Positions 1 through 7,585 of a DNA stretch of 16,115 bases are shown here, piece by piece. The DNA is taken from NCBI GenBank assembly GCA_038250235.1, contig JBBSCO010000061.1, forward strand, positions 1-16,115, given 5' to 3'. Each line of letters starts with the position of its first letter. Position 1 is the stretch's first letter. Under the pieces are notes generated by a model. The model worked only from the letters and a program-made list of their open reading frames with translations, was not told the origin of the DNA and searched no databases. The translations under genes were made by a program, and so were the position numbers. Source of the DNA: JAAUTS01 sp038250235. Its GTDB lineage: Bacteria; Verrucomicrobiota; Verrucomicrobiia; Methylacidiphilales; JAAUTS01.

Positions 1-1453
1 CCAGAATCGTGCCGGAATTGAAAACTTCTACCGTGTCACCCTGGGCACGGATGCCCACGGCAAGGGTATTGTTCCCTGATAGCGCTGTTGCCATTGCGTT
101 GATCGTACCCTTGTTGGTGACTCTGGCAAAACCCGTGGTCGCTCTGCTTACAGCCCTCGCTTCGACTCCGAAAGCCGATGTCACATTAACACCCGCACCA
201 GCCGTGGCAGAGATCGTGCCGTCGTTTGTCACCCGGACCAGGGAATCATCTGCGGTGGCCAGAGCCTGGATGCCGTAGGCTCTTGCCTCATCCATAGCAT
301 CACCCGAGGTGGCACTGATAGTGCCACTGTTGTCGGTAGTTAGAATGACAGTCGATTGATAACTACTGGCAGTGGTCGTTATGGCAAAAGCCTGAGAATC
401 CCCGGATGCCGAATATCCGGACAGGCTCGAAATGCTTCCTCTGTTGACCACGTTAATCGTGCTTGTTCCCTGATCGGGGCTGCTGATGCCTTCAAGACCG
501 TAAGCCAGAGAATCCCCGTTTTGCGAAGTGGCGGATGAGGAGGACATCGTGCCGAAATTCATAAACTGGATCGACGCATTACCGGTGCCGGAACCCGCCC
601 TCAAAAAAGCTCCATGGGCCGAAGAAAGATCAGACGCATCACCGGAGGAAACCGTCATCGCCCCCGTGTTGGTCAATCCGACCGAATTGTTGGCGCATTC
701 GCTCCTGCTGTTGGCTAGAAACCCGTAGGCCTTGGAATTGTCATTGTCGGAACTACCCGAAGTGACCTGCAGGGTTCCCCTGTTGGTCAGGCCAAGGGTC
801 GAACTGCCGCTGTTGGCGTTGGCCGTGCCCATAAAAACACCCGCCGCATAGGAATAGCCGCTGGAAGAGGAAGTCACCTGGACGGATCCATTGTTGTTGA
901 AAAAGAGATCCAACTGCCCAGAGACAACCGCCTGAGCCCGGAACCCGTAAGCCCATGAATAAGTCGAAGAACTATCGGCCAGTATCTGGACACTGCCGTT
1001 GTTGTTCAGATTGAATACGGCATTCGTGCCGTTGGAAAAAGCACTCGTCCCAAAACCGATGGCTTCAACCGGATCCGTTGCCTGCACCTGAATAGCTCCC
1101 GGATTGGATAGAGACAGGTTCCCGTTAGCCGAGAAAACAGCGAAAATCTCACCACGAGCAGTGACAGCCAGGGAACCGTTGTTCATGACAGCTCCCGCAG
1201 TAATACTGATCGCGTAAAAGCTGCTGGCAGTTACCGAAGCCCCCGACTGGATGGTGATGGAATCACTCCCCCCGTTTCCGTTGAAAGAGCCTGCAAAAGT
1301 TCCGGATGCCGTGACCGAGTCATTTCCAGCCGTTCCCACTGCCGGATTGAACTGGGCCTGAATGGTCGCCTGACTGGCCGCATAGACAAGCAACAGCGCG
1401 CAAAGACGGATGGCCTTGAGCAGGGCTGACCTGTTGAATTTGAGCTGTTTCAT
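1..1453 (-). CDS. Secreted tandem-repeat protein (adhesin/autotransporter passenger-like), C-terminus beyond the left edge
   Basis: I translated this frame by hand from the ATG at 1453 to base 1; it stays open for 484 codons with no stop, so the gene is partial. The start is MKQLKFNRSA followed by a hydrophobic stretch (LCALLLVYAA) and a likely cleavage after residue 33 (TIQA/QF), a classic signal peptide. GAGG lies 3 bases before the ATG, close but usable. The mature part is rich in N, G, S, T and A. It carries about twelve NxG(T/S/A)(I/V/L) motifs, near residues 91, 117, 151, 187, 224, 262, 299, 337, 375, 410, 447 and 479, mostly with an (A)(Y/F)G motif 15-20 residues later. This pattern suits a repetitive beta-helix passenger. 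An outer-membrane barrel or anchor would be expected at the missing C-terminus but cannot be seen. The specific function is unknown. Confidence 0.85.
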   Translation of the reverse strand, partial: MKQLKFNRSALLKAIRLCALLLVYAASQATIQAQFNPAVGTAGNDSVTASGTFAGSFNGNGGSDSITIQSGASVTASSFYAISITAGAVMNNGSLAVTARGEIFAVFSANGNLSLSNPGAIQVQATDPVEAIGFGTSAFSNGTNAVFNLNNNGSVQILADSSSTYSWAYGFRAQAVVSGQLDLFFNNNGSVQVTSSSSGYSYAAGVFMGTANANSGSSTLGLTNRGTLQVTSGSSDNDNSKAYGFLANSRSECANNSVGLTNTGAMTVSSGDASDLSSAHGAFLRAGSGTGNASIQFMNFGTMSSSSATSQNGDSLAYGLEGISSPDQGTSTINVVNRGSISSLSGYSASGDSQAFAITTTASSYQSTVILTTDNSGTISATSGDAMDEARAYGIQALATADDSLVRVTNDGTISATAGAGVNVTSAFGVEARAVSRATTGFARVTNKGTINAMATALSGNNTLAVGIRAQGDTVEVFNSGTIL

Positions 1454-1471
1454 TTTCCTCGATACCGCTTT

Positions 1472-1501
1472 TTAATACGACTGATCCGACTTTCCGGGCA
1501 A
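1472..1501 (-). promoter_or_regulatory. Possible sigma70-type promoter of the repeat protein
   Basis: On the minus strand a TTGCCC hexamer (1501-1496) and a TATTAA hexamer (1477-1472) are separated by 18 bases, each matching 4 of 6 consensus positions. The -10 lies about 20 bases before the start codon of the repeat protein. The match is weak and no transcript start is known. Confidence 0.25.
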
Positions 1502-1666
1502 CCTAAGCTTGAAGGGCCGGAATGTGGTTTTTACATCTTTTTACTTTAAAAGGAAATCTATATTTGTGAAACACTTAAATACTTGGGGCCCGGATTGACT
1601 CAGATGAAATAAAACCCTAGATGCTTTTTCCTACTTTGCTCCTTTTGGTTAGGATTCCCCCCGATC

Positions 1667-1753
1667 ATGAAAACCGAAGTCGTCAATACCGGGTTGATTC
1701 TTTCAACCATTCAGCATGACTTGCAATTCCATGACCCCTACACTCGGAAATAA
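1667..1753 (+). pseudogene. Short remnant resembling the 5' end of cinA
   Basis: The first 28 bases from the ATG at 1667 match the first 28 bases of cinA at 4285 with only 3 mismatches (positions 6, 8 and 16). The encoded starts are MKTEVVNTG here and MNIEVINTG in cinA. After that the sequences diverge, and this frame ends at TAA (1751-1753) after 28 codons. A working CinA is about 400 residues, so this cannot be one. It is either a relic of a duplication or, less likely, an unrelated short peptide. Confidence 0.5.
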
Positions 1754-1814
1754 CCTACTTATATTCCCGATAATATTCTCGTCATTTTCAATACATTTGA
1801 AATCATGACAGCAC

Positions 1815-2516
1815 ATGAAAAGCCTACTTCCCTTCTTTTTGGGCCTTGTCCTCCCTTTTACCGGGCTGGCGAATTCTTCCACCTTCCAAACCCAGGACGG
1901 AAAAACACTGCAACATCCCCGTTTCGTAAAAGTATACGAGGCAAAAGCCGTAGTCGTACACGATGAGGGCGTGGCCTTTCTGGAACCAACCACGGAAGTA
2001 ATCACTTTCTTCAACATCAAACCTCCCGAAGCAAGTAGAGCCATCTCTTCTTTCGACAGAAAAAAAGTTGAAAACTGGCTGATCGAGATCGAAAAAAATG
2101 CCAGGGGCAAGGCGCCGATCAAGACGGTTACCCCGACTCCTACACCTCGGGACATTCCCACTCCTGAGCCTGTCAAAGCCGAAGTGCCCTTGCAGACATC
2201 CTTTACAGCAAACGCTTTTTCCAAAGCGTATGAATCCTCCAAATATGACGGAAAAACTGTTCAAGTAAGCGGAACGGTAACAGCTATTTTTGGAGCGAAA
2301 ACACCCTATACCATCATTTTGGACGATGTTATATCATTCATCTATAACAGCAATGAAAAGGTCAAGGCACGGGATATGCAGGGCAATCCCAAAAACATTG
2401 GCAGCATCAGCATCGGGGGACTCACCAGCGCGAACGGAACCTGCCAAGGAGTTGACCAGAAGGGCTATATCATCATCATGGGCAGTAACACTTCTGCCTC
2501 CAACTTTACGCAATAG
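1815..2516 (+). CDS. Exported protein with OB-fold (tRNA_anti-like) C-terminal domain
   Basis: The 233-residue product begins with a signal peptide (MKSLLPFFLGLVLPFTGLANS). Residues about 24-65 (QDGKTLQHPRFVKVYEAKAV and following) resemble the small beta modules that open many exported proteins of this group. A Thr/Pro-rich linker follows near residues 104-118 (TPTPTPRDIPTPEP). The C-terminal half, from about residue 130, reads FSKAYESSKYDGKTVQVSG; this fits the tRNA_anti-like OB-fold pattern 'YxxNxxxAxxKYxGKxVxVxGxV'. That fold, though named for anticodon binding, is found in many exported proteins of unknown role. No Shine-Dalgarno sequence precedes the ATG. The gene converges on the next one with a 33-base gap. 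The function is not known; the domain call is by pattern only. Confidence 0.8.
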   Translation: MKSLLPFFLGLVLPFTGLANSSTFQTQDGKTLQHPRFVKVYEAKAVVVHDEGVAFLEPTTEVITFFNIKPPEASRAISSFDRKKVENWLIEIEKNARGKAPIKTVTPTPTPRDIPTPEPVKAEVPLQTSFTANAFSKAYESSKYDGKTVQVSGTVTAIFGAKTPYTIILDDVISFIYNSNEKVKARDMQGNPKNIGSISIGGLTSANGTCQGVDQKGYIIIMGSNTSASNFTQ

Positions 2517-2549
2517 AGGCAGGCCTAGCCGTCAACGGGACTTACATCA

Positions 2550-4145
2550 TTAGTCCGTAAACATTTTCAGACAAAAACGGATGCCAAGGACAATGCCTAT
2601 GACGCAAAATCCGATAAAGAAGATCATTCCGTAGGTGAAATTGTCAACCATCGTCAGGAACGAACGTGAGTATTCCAGGCTCTGCTCAGCCGAGTAAACT
2701 TTACTGTCGCCCGGCCAGATCAACGTCATAACATTGAGAAGATTGGTCGCCTGATCACGTTTACGTTTGGCAATCAGGCCGCGCACATTTTCCAGCATTT
2801 CATCACGAAAAACCGGCAGGGCCGGGTTACCAGGCCAGTGCTTGACTGATTCCTGGAGTTGTTTTTTGGTCTCTTCCAGATTCCCGGCGGCATAGGCCTG
2901 CCGCCCATTTTCCAACATTCCGTTTGACGCCTTCATCTCGGCCAAAGCAGACAATCCCGTTTTTGTGAATTCTTTTTTGAACTCATCGCTGTAGATTAGC
3001 CCCCCGGGCAACTGAAATGTGCTTAAATCCGCATAATTCCGGGTTTTCTGAAGTTCTTCTAGCTTGTCATGGAAACTCTTCGCCAATTCAATCTCTTTTT
3101 GTATAGCCAACCTGATTTCGACCTGCAAAACATCTGTTCCATTGATTTGATCCCAGCAGGAACTGAGTTTGGCAAACGTGGAAGCTCTACTACCCTGTTT
3201 TTCCTGCAAGGAGGCCATCCAGTACAAATCCAAAAAGTAACGCAAATTCTTCTGGAAAAAATGCTTCATCTGTTTCAACTGCGGCCAGACTCTGGCCACC
3301 TGAACGAACTCTTCCATCGGATCAACCAAAGCTTCAGGATCTTTGATTTGCTGTTCCTGATTCCGTAAAACCATCTGCCGGGCCTCCTCAAAGCGGTTTG
3401 AGGCATCCAGAAGAGATTGAATTGGACTCCGTGAAAGTTTTTGCAGATCCAGTGGAACGGCCGAGCCCGCAGGTTGGATTGCCGACTGCAAACCCTTGAT
3501 TAAATAAGGGTAGTATAGGTTGTCCTTGAATACCTCTACCTTACCCGTCAATCCCGCCAAGACACTGTACTCACCCTTGTTGACCTGTTGTTGAACATTT
3601 TGGATCTCGTCCATGAGTTGCTCAAGTTTTGTCTCTTCACGGAAGACCTCCATTTCCTCAGGAGCAAACCACTGCTCTCCCTTCCGTCCCCATCCGTGTT
3701 CCACCATGAATTTATCCTGCCTTAATACCACGGCGGCATCCGCGACTTTTTGGGAAGCCTTCGTGCCCGGATATTTTTCAAGGAACGGCTTGATTACTTT
3801 CCCTAGGATTTCCTCATAATAGGCGGCATCCATGGTGGAATCAGGCCTCAAAATCCGAGATTCAATTTTTTTGATCTCGTAGGGGGATCTATCAGCAATG
3901 AGTAATTTCTCGATGGCGGATTTGGGAAACTCCCTGATGTCGGCAATTCTCGGAAACATGGAAAAGTCCGCCTTCACTGCTTCTGTCGATTCTTCCAGAA
4001 CCAGGCATTTGACCTCCTTACCGCTAAAAGCAGCTGGCAATGCCGGATCCGCCTTGAAAATGATAGTGTCAACACCTTTTTCTTGTCCGAGCAGGCCCAA
4101 ACTCTGGCTTAAAATCAGTGCAATTAACCAATAAAATCCTTTCAT
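2550..4145 (-). CDS. Exported, C-terminally membrane-anchored protein of unknown function
   Basis: From the preferred ATG at 4145 the product is 531 residues and starts with a good signal peptide (MKGFYWLIALILSQSLGLLG), with GGGCGG about 10 bases upstream. The same frame extends to an ATG at 4169, adding MGMGGFFD, so the start is uncertain. The body is mostly charged and helical, with a coiled-coil-like stretch (EETKLEQLMDEIQNVQQQV) and helical-hairpin, TPR-like text in the last third (QAYAAGNLEETKKQLQESV, then a similar stretch ending in LIWPGDSKVY). One transmembrane helix lies near the end (YGMIFFIGFCVIGIVLGIRF) followed by a short basic tail. This suggests a large periplasmic domain held by the inner membrane. 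I do not recognise a named family. Confidence 0.8.
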   Translation of the reverse strand: MKGFYWLIALILSQSLGLLGQEKGVDTIIFKADPALPAAFSGKEVKCLVLEESTEAVKADFSMFPRIADIREFPKSAIEKLLIADRSPYEIKKIESRILRPDSTMDAAYYEEILGKVIKPFLEKYPGTKASQKVADAAVVLRQDKFMVEHGWGRKGEQWFAPEEMEVFREETKLEQLMDEIQNVQQQVNKGEYSVLAGLTGKVEVFKDNLYYPYLIKGLQSAIQPAGSAVPLDLQKLSRSPIQSLLDASNRFEEARQMVLRNQEQQIKDPEALVDPMEEFVQVARVWPQLKQMKHFFQKNLRYFLDLYWMASLQEKQGSRASTFAKLSSCWDQINGTDVLQVEIRLAIQKEIELAKSFHDKLEELQKTRNYADLSTFQLPGGLIYSDEFKKEFTKTGLSALAEMKASNGMLENGRQAYAAGNLEETKKQLQESVKHWPGNPALPVFRDEMLENVRGLIAKRKRDQATNLLNVMTLIWPGDSKVYSAEQSLEYSRSFLTMVDNFTYGMIFFIGFCVIGIVLGIRFCLKMFTD

Positions 4146-4284
4146 GTCAAAAAAACCGCCCATTCCCATACCTTTTTCACTTAGCTATTTTACATCAACA
4201 CGTGAAGCTAAATCATCCAGCTTCCGGTTTAAAACCTTGGATTATATTTCATATCATGGCAAATAGCGCTTATCTTTTCCCTTC

Positions 4285-5523
4285 ATGAACATCGAAGTCA
4301 TCAATACCGGGTCCGAGCTCATGCTTGGCCAGGTGCAGAACTCACACCTCGGCTATTTTTCCCAGCACCTGCTCAAACTCGGACTCCGCGTCGTCCGTCA
4401 GCACACCATTCCCGACGGCCCTATTATCAAGGAAGTTCTGGCCGAAGCCCTCACACGTGCCGACCTCATCATCCTCACCGGCGGCTTGGGCCCCACTTCC
4501 GACGACCTCACCCGCGACCTGGTTTCGGATCTCTGCGGAGCACCTTTGGAATTCCAACCCCACATCGCCCAAAAAATCCAAGACTACTTTGCCCGCCGCA
4601 ACATCATCCCGCCCGACTCTGTCAACATGCAGGCCCAGATCCCCCGCGGTGCCCACATCCTGGAAAACAACCACGGAACCGCTCCCGGTTTCCGGCTTCC
4701 TTATCAAGGCCACCAGATTATTTGTCTGCCCGGGCCTCCCCCGGAACTTTATCCCATGTTCGAGGAACAGGTTCTGCCTTATCTCAAGACCCTGCACCCC
4801 GATGCGGCAGCAATTCATTGCCTGAACTTCCGCATCTTCGGTCTGGGCGAATCCGAAGTGCAAAAACGTGTGGAGGAAAAACTGTTGGCTCTGGGACCTG
4901 TCGAAATCGGTTACTGCGCCCGCTACCGGGAAGTCGATCTCCGGCTCATCAGTACGGATGAGGTTCTTCTGCAAAAAATGAACACCGTGGTTTTGGAATC
5001 TGTCGGCGACCATATATATGCGGAAGGGGACGAGACCATGGAAAGCGTTGTCATCCAGTTGGCCTCCGGGTTGAAACTCAAGCTGACCACCGCTGAATCC
5101 TGCACCGGAGGACTGACCTCCCACCGCCTGACCAATGTCCCAGGATCCTCCGCCGTTTTCGACGGCGGCTGGGTAACCTACAGTGACGAATTCAAGATGA
5201 AAGAGTTGGGAGTTCTTCCTGAAACATTGGCAAAGCACGGGGCTGTCAGTGTTCAAACAGCTGCCGAAATGGCCGAAGGTGCCCTGAAGCAAAGCGGGGC
5301 CGACCTGGCCGTGTCCCTGACCGGTATCGCCGGACCAGGCGGTGGCTCCGAAGAGAAACCCGTGGGTACACTTTTTATCGCTTTGGCTGAAAAAAGGCCG
5401 GATGGAACAATTTCTTGTCAAACCGAAGAAAAGCGGCTTGTGCCGCGCAGGGAAGTCTTTAAATATGGGGCTTCGCAGGCTGCACTGGATTTGATCCGGC
5501 GCGCCCTGCTTAAAAGACAATAA
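4285..5523 (+). CDS. cinA: CinA-family protein (MoaB/MogA-like domain fused to nicotinamide-nucleotide amidase)
   Basis: The 412-residue length is normal for a two-domain CinA. The N-terminal domain (about 1-165) has the MoaB/MogA-like signature TGGLGPTSDDLTRD at residues 65-78. In this family it carries ADP-ribose/NAD-derivative pyrophosphatase activity. The C-terminal PncC domain (about 255-412) has ESCTGGLTSHRLTNVPGSS from residue 271 and LTGIAGPGGG. It deamidates nicotinamide mononucleotide, recycling pyridine nucleotides in the cytoplasm. The gene lies 62 bases before recA, a pairing common in bacteria, and probably shares its promoter. No Shine-Dalgarno sequence is visible before the ATG, but the opening MNIEVINTGSELMLGQ is typical of the family and fixes the start. 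A 402-codon antisense frame across it is a shadow. Confidence 0.95.
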   Translation: MNIEVINTGSELMLGQVQNSHLGYFSQHLLKLGLRVVRQHTIPDGPIIKEVLAEALTRADLIILTGGLGPTSDDLTRDLVSDLCGAPLEFQPHIAQKIQDYFARRNIIPPDSVNMQAQIPRGAHILENNHGTAPGFRLPYQGHQIICLPGPPPELYPMFEEQVLPYLKTLHPDAAAIHCLNFRIFGLGESEVQKRVEEKLLALGPVEIGYCARYREVDLRLISTDEVLLQKMNTVVLESVGDHIYAEGDETMESVVIQLASGLKLKLTTAESCTGGLTSHRLTNVPGSSAVFDGGWVTYSDEFKMKELGVLPETLAKHGAVSVQTAAEMAEGALKQSGADLAVSLTGIAGPGGGSEEKPVGTLFIALAEKRPDGTISCQTEEKRLVPRREVFKYGASQAALDLIRRALLKRQ

Positions 5524-5585
5524 ACGCAGAGACTCAACACCTCTCAACACTTAAACCAATACTCAAAACACAATATCACAACACT

Positions 5586-6668
5586 ATGGCTGCCAAAACA
5601 GAAAAAACAGAACCCAAGACATCCGCACAAAACACCTCCGACAAAAAGAACCTCGATCTGGCCATCCAATCGATCGTTAAACAGTTCGGCGACAACTCCA
5701 TCATGCGTCTCGGCGACGAGAACGCCAAACTCAAGATCGACGTCATCCCCAGCGGTTGCGTCACCATTGACCGGGCCCTCGGCGTCGGCGGCTTCCCCCG
5801 CGGGCGTATCATCGAAATTTTCGGACCGGAATCCTCCGGTAAAACCACCCTCACCCTGACCGTGGTGGCGGAGGCCCAGAGACGCGGCGGCACTGCCGCC
5901 TTCATCGACGTCGAGCACGCGCTCGATCCCGGCTACGCCCGCAAACTCGGCGTGAACATGGACGAACTTCTGGTTTCCCAGCCCGACTCCGGCGAAGAAG
6001 CCCTGACCATCCTCGAAACCCTCATCCGCTCCAACGCGATCGACGTCGTCGTGCTCGATTCCGTGGCCGCTCTCGTCACCAAGCATGAACTAGACGGGAA
6101 TATGGGCGACGCGGTTGTCGGCTCCCAGGCCCGCTTGATGAGCCAGGCCATGCGCAAGCTGACCGCGCAGATCAGCAAAGCCAAGACCGTCTGTATCTTC
6201 ACCAACCAGATCCGCGAAAAAATCGGGGTCATGTTCGGCAGCCCGGAAACCACCCCCGGCGGCAAAGCCCTCAAGTTCTACTCCAGTGTCCGTGTGGACA
6301 TCCGCCGGATCGGCGCGATCAAATCCACCGAAGGCACTGTCACCGGCAGCCGAACCCGCATCAAGCTGGTCAAAAACAAGGTCGCCCCTCCCTTCACCGA
6401 AGCGGAGTTCGACATCATGTACAACGAAGGTATTTCCAAGACCGGCTCTCTGCTGGACTTGGCCATCGACCTCAACGTGATTGAGAAAAAAGGTGCCTGG
6501 CTCTTCTTCAACGGAGCCCAGGTTTCCCAGGGTCGCGACGCGGGCAAGGAAGAACTCAAAAAGAATCCCGAACTCTACGCCAAAGTGGAAGAAGGCGTTA
6601 TAGCCAAGCTGAACGAAGGAGCCCCGATGCCTTCCAGCCGCAAGCCCGCTCCCACCAAAGAAGAATAA
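5586..6668 (+). CDS. recA: Recombinase RecA
   Basis: The product is 360 residues, a usual RecA length. It forms ATP-dependent filaments on single-stranded DNA for homologous recombination and, where a LexA system exists, SOS induction. The Walker A motif GPESSGKTT is at residues 80-88. Other RecA hallmarks are FIDVEHALDP, VVLDSVAALV, the variant GDAVVGSQARLMSQAMRKLT (loop L1 region) and FTNQIREKIGVMFGSPETTP (loop L2 region). The first 20 residues are Lys/Thr/Glu-rich linker, and the tail contains PMPSSRKPAPTKEE. No Shine-Dalgarno sequence precedes the ATG; the leader is A/C-rich. I saw no palindrome in the 62-base gap after cinA that I could call an SOS box. A strong terminator follows. Confidence 0.98.
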   Translation: MAAKTEKTEPKTSAQNTSDKKNLDLAIQSIVKQFGDNSIMRLGDENAKLKIDVIPSGCVTIDRALGVGGFPRGRIIEIFGPESSGKTTLTLTVVAEAQRRGGTAAFIDVEHALDPGYARKLGVNMDELLVSQPDSGEEALTILETLIRSNAIDVVVLDSVAALVTKHELDGNMGDAVVGSQARLMSQAMRKLTAQISKAKTVCIFTNQIREKIGVMFGSPETTPGGKALKFYSSVRVDIRRIGAIKSTEGTVTGSRTRIKLVKNKVAPPFTEAEFDIMYNEGISKTGSLLDLAIDLNVIEKKGAWLFFNGAQVSQGRDAGKEELKKNPELYAKVEEGVIAKLNEGAPMPSSRKPAPTKEE

Positions 6669-6687
6669 CAAGCTCTTCTCGAAGCCC

Positions 6688-6725
6688 AAAACCCCTCTCC
6701 CGCAAGGGCAGGGGGGTTTTTGTTG
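6688..6725. terminator. Bidirectional intrinsic terminator between recA and rpiB
   Basis: AAAACCCCTCTCCC pairs with GGGCAGGGGGGTTTT around a GCAA tetraloop, with one bulged C and one T-G pair. It is followed by a T run on the plus strand (recA side), and a T run also follows on the minus strand (rpiB side). It starts about 20 bases after the recA stop. Confidence 0.85.
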
Positions 6726-6783
6726 ACAGGCTAAATCAAGCCCGGTTTATTGCTCCAGAGTTTACTCATCTGGAAGGGTTTCC

Positions 6784-7227
6784 TTAATCCAACGTTTTGA
6801 CTTTGCCCATGCGCCGCTCATGACGACCCCCGGCAAATTCCGTTTTCAACCAGATATCGATGAATGTTTTCAACCGTTCCGGAGGAAACTCCTGACCTCC
6901 AAGGGCCAGCACATTGGAATCATGGTGTTCGCGGGTATTTTTCGCACTTTGTTCATTGTAAACCACAGCCGCACGCACGCCTTCAATCTTGTTGGCCAGG
7001 ATTCCCATCCCGATACCATTGTTGCAGATCAAAATGGCGCGATCCACTTCACCAAGCCCTGCCGCCTTGGCTGCTGGAATCCCGTAATCGGGGTAATCGT
7101 CCGCCGCGTCAAAACGATCCGGCCCGAAATCCACCACGCTGTGCCCCTGCTGTTTGAGTTCCGCCACCAATTCGGATTTCAATTCATAACCGCCGTGATC
7201 CGCCGCAATGCCAATCTTCATCCCCAT
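6784..7227 (-). CDS. rpiB: Ribose-5-phosphate isomerase B (RpiB/LacAB family sugar-phosphate isomerase)
   Basis: The 147-residue product is the normal length for RpiB. This family interconverts ribose 5-phosphate and ribulose 5-phosphate; related members act on allose- or galactose-6-phosphate. The N-terminus MKIGIAADHGGYELK is diagnostic. The catalytic cysteine is C68 in ICNNGIGMGILANK, where most family members read CGTGIGMSIAANK, so the loop after the cysteine is altered. REHHDSNVLALGGQEF supplies the usual phosphate/sugar-binding region. Two starts are possible: ATG at 7227 (MGMKIG) or ATG at 7221 (MKIG), the latter matching relatives better. The gene faces recA and shares its terminator. 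It lies beside a patch of decayed genes, and upstream is a possible dehydrogenase remnant, so it may once have belonged to a sugar-use operon. Substrate preference cannot be read from sequence. Confidence 0.92.
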   Translation of the reverse strand: MGMKIGIAADHGGYELKSELVAELKQQGHSVVDFGPDRFDAADDYPDYGIPAAKAAGLGEVDRAILICNNGIGMGILANKIEGVRAAVVYNEQSAKNTREHHDSNVLALGGQEFPPERLKTFIDIWLKTEFAGGRHERRMGKVKTLD

Positions 7228-7252
7228 CTTCTACCCACAGACAGGCAACCGA

Positions 7253-7330
7253 TCAAGCGGCGATTCCGGATCGTTTCCCTGCCTTCGACAGCAGAGCTTC
7301 AGCAAAGCTGACCAGATCCTTGAGAGGCAC
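7253..7330 (-). pseudogene. Possible N-terminal remnant of an Ldh2-type dehydrogenase
   Basis: A 25-codon minus-strand frame from GTG (7330) reads VPLKDLVSFAEALLSKAG before a short divergent tail and TGA. This resembles the opening helix of the Ldh2/malate-lactate dehydrogenase family ('VP..L..F...LL.KAG'). Nothing else of that roughly 330-residue enzyme is present. It sits 26 bases upstream of rpiB on the same strand. The similarity is short and judged by eye, so chance or a real short leader peptide is possible. Confidence 0.22.
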
Positions 7331-7387
7331 TGGTTGATCTGTCTTCTGGGGAGCAGAGGGTCAACTATTGGGATTTGCACAATGAGG

Positions 7388-7583
7388 TTACCTCCCCCCT
7401 TCTTGAGTGGCGCGGAGACGAATACCTACACGAACCGACCAAATACCGTCCAGTAACGGTTTGCAGTAAAGAGAAGGAAGCTGATTATTAGCCTGTTAGA
7501 GCCGTTGTTTTTTTACCTGACAACTCGCGCACTTCAGTAGGCAGGTCGTTGTAAGATTTCCATAAACGGCCGGTGCAGGTGGA
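7388..7583 (-). pseudogene. Broken RelE/ParE-superfamily toxin
   Basis: Right after the antitoxin stop, the minus strand reads LWKSYNDLPTEVRELSGKK, the usual start of this toxin family ('FWK.Y..LP..VR.LA.K'). At a run of seven A (7514-7508) the frame is lost. A one-base shift continues as KQRL, then a stop (TAA, 7498-7496), then QANNQLPSLYCKPLLDG and IWSVRVGIRLRATQE. These match the family's 'HPSL.FK' and 'WSVRVG..YRA' blocks. The frame ends at TAA (7390-7388), and the final 'WFWIG.H..YD' block is not recognisable. At least one frameshift and one internal stop therefore separate it from a functional RNase-type toxin. The order antitoxin then toxin with near overlap is the normal layout. Confidence 0.7.
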
Positions 7584-7585
7584 AT

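Larger units (their letters stand above)
1454..1814. other. Gene-poor divergent intergenic region
   Basis: This 361-base interval separates the minus-strand repeat protein from the plus-strand OB-fold protein. It is more A+T-rich than its flanks. Besides the possible promoter at 1472-1501 and the cinA-like fragment at 1667-1753, it holds TTGACT (1595-1600) and TAGATG (1618-1623) spaced by 17 bases, a weak plus-strand promoter candidate. No RNA gene or further coding frame was recognised. Confidence 0.5.

Noticed and set aside
1..1453. Regular spacing suggestive of a CRISPR array
   Set aside because: The periodicity is at protein level (about 96-114 bases) with diverged DNA, not 25-40-base identical repeats with unique spacers.
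1703..2264. Two minus-strand open frames of 146-179 codons over the OB-fold gene
   Set aside because: They overlap each other and a plus-strand gene with a signal peptide and domain pattern; neither shows protein-like features.
2510..2550. Small GGC-AGGCCTA-GCC hairpin between the two convergent genes
   Set aside because: The stem is 3 base pairs with no T run, too weak for a terminator.
4342..5550. A 402-codon open frame on the minus strand across cinA
   Set aside because: It is antisense to a certain cinA with all motifs, its composition is that of a complement frame, and it has no recognisable domain.
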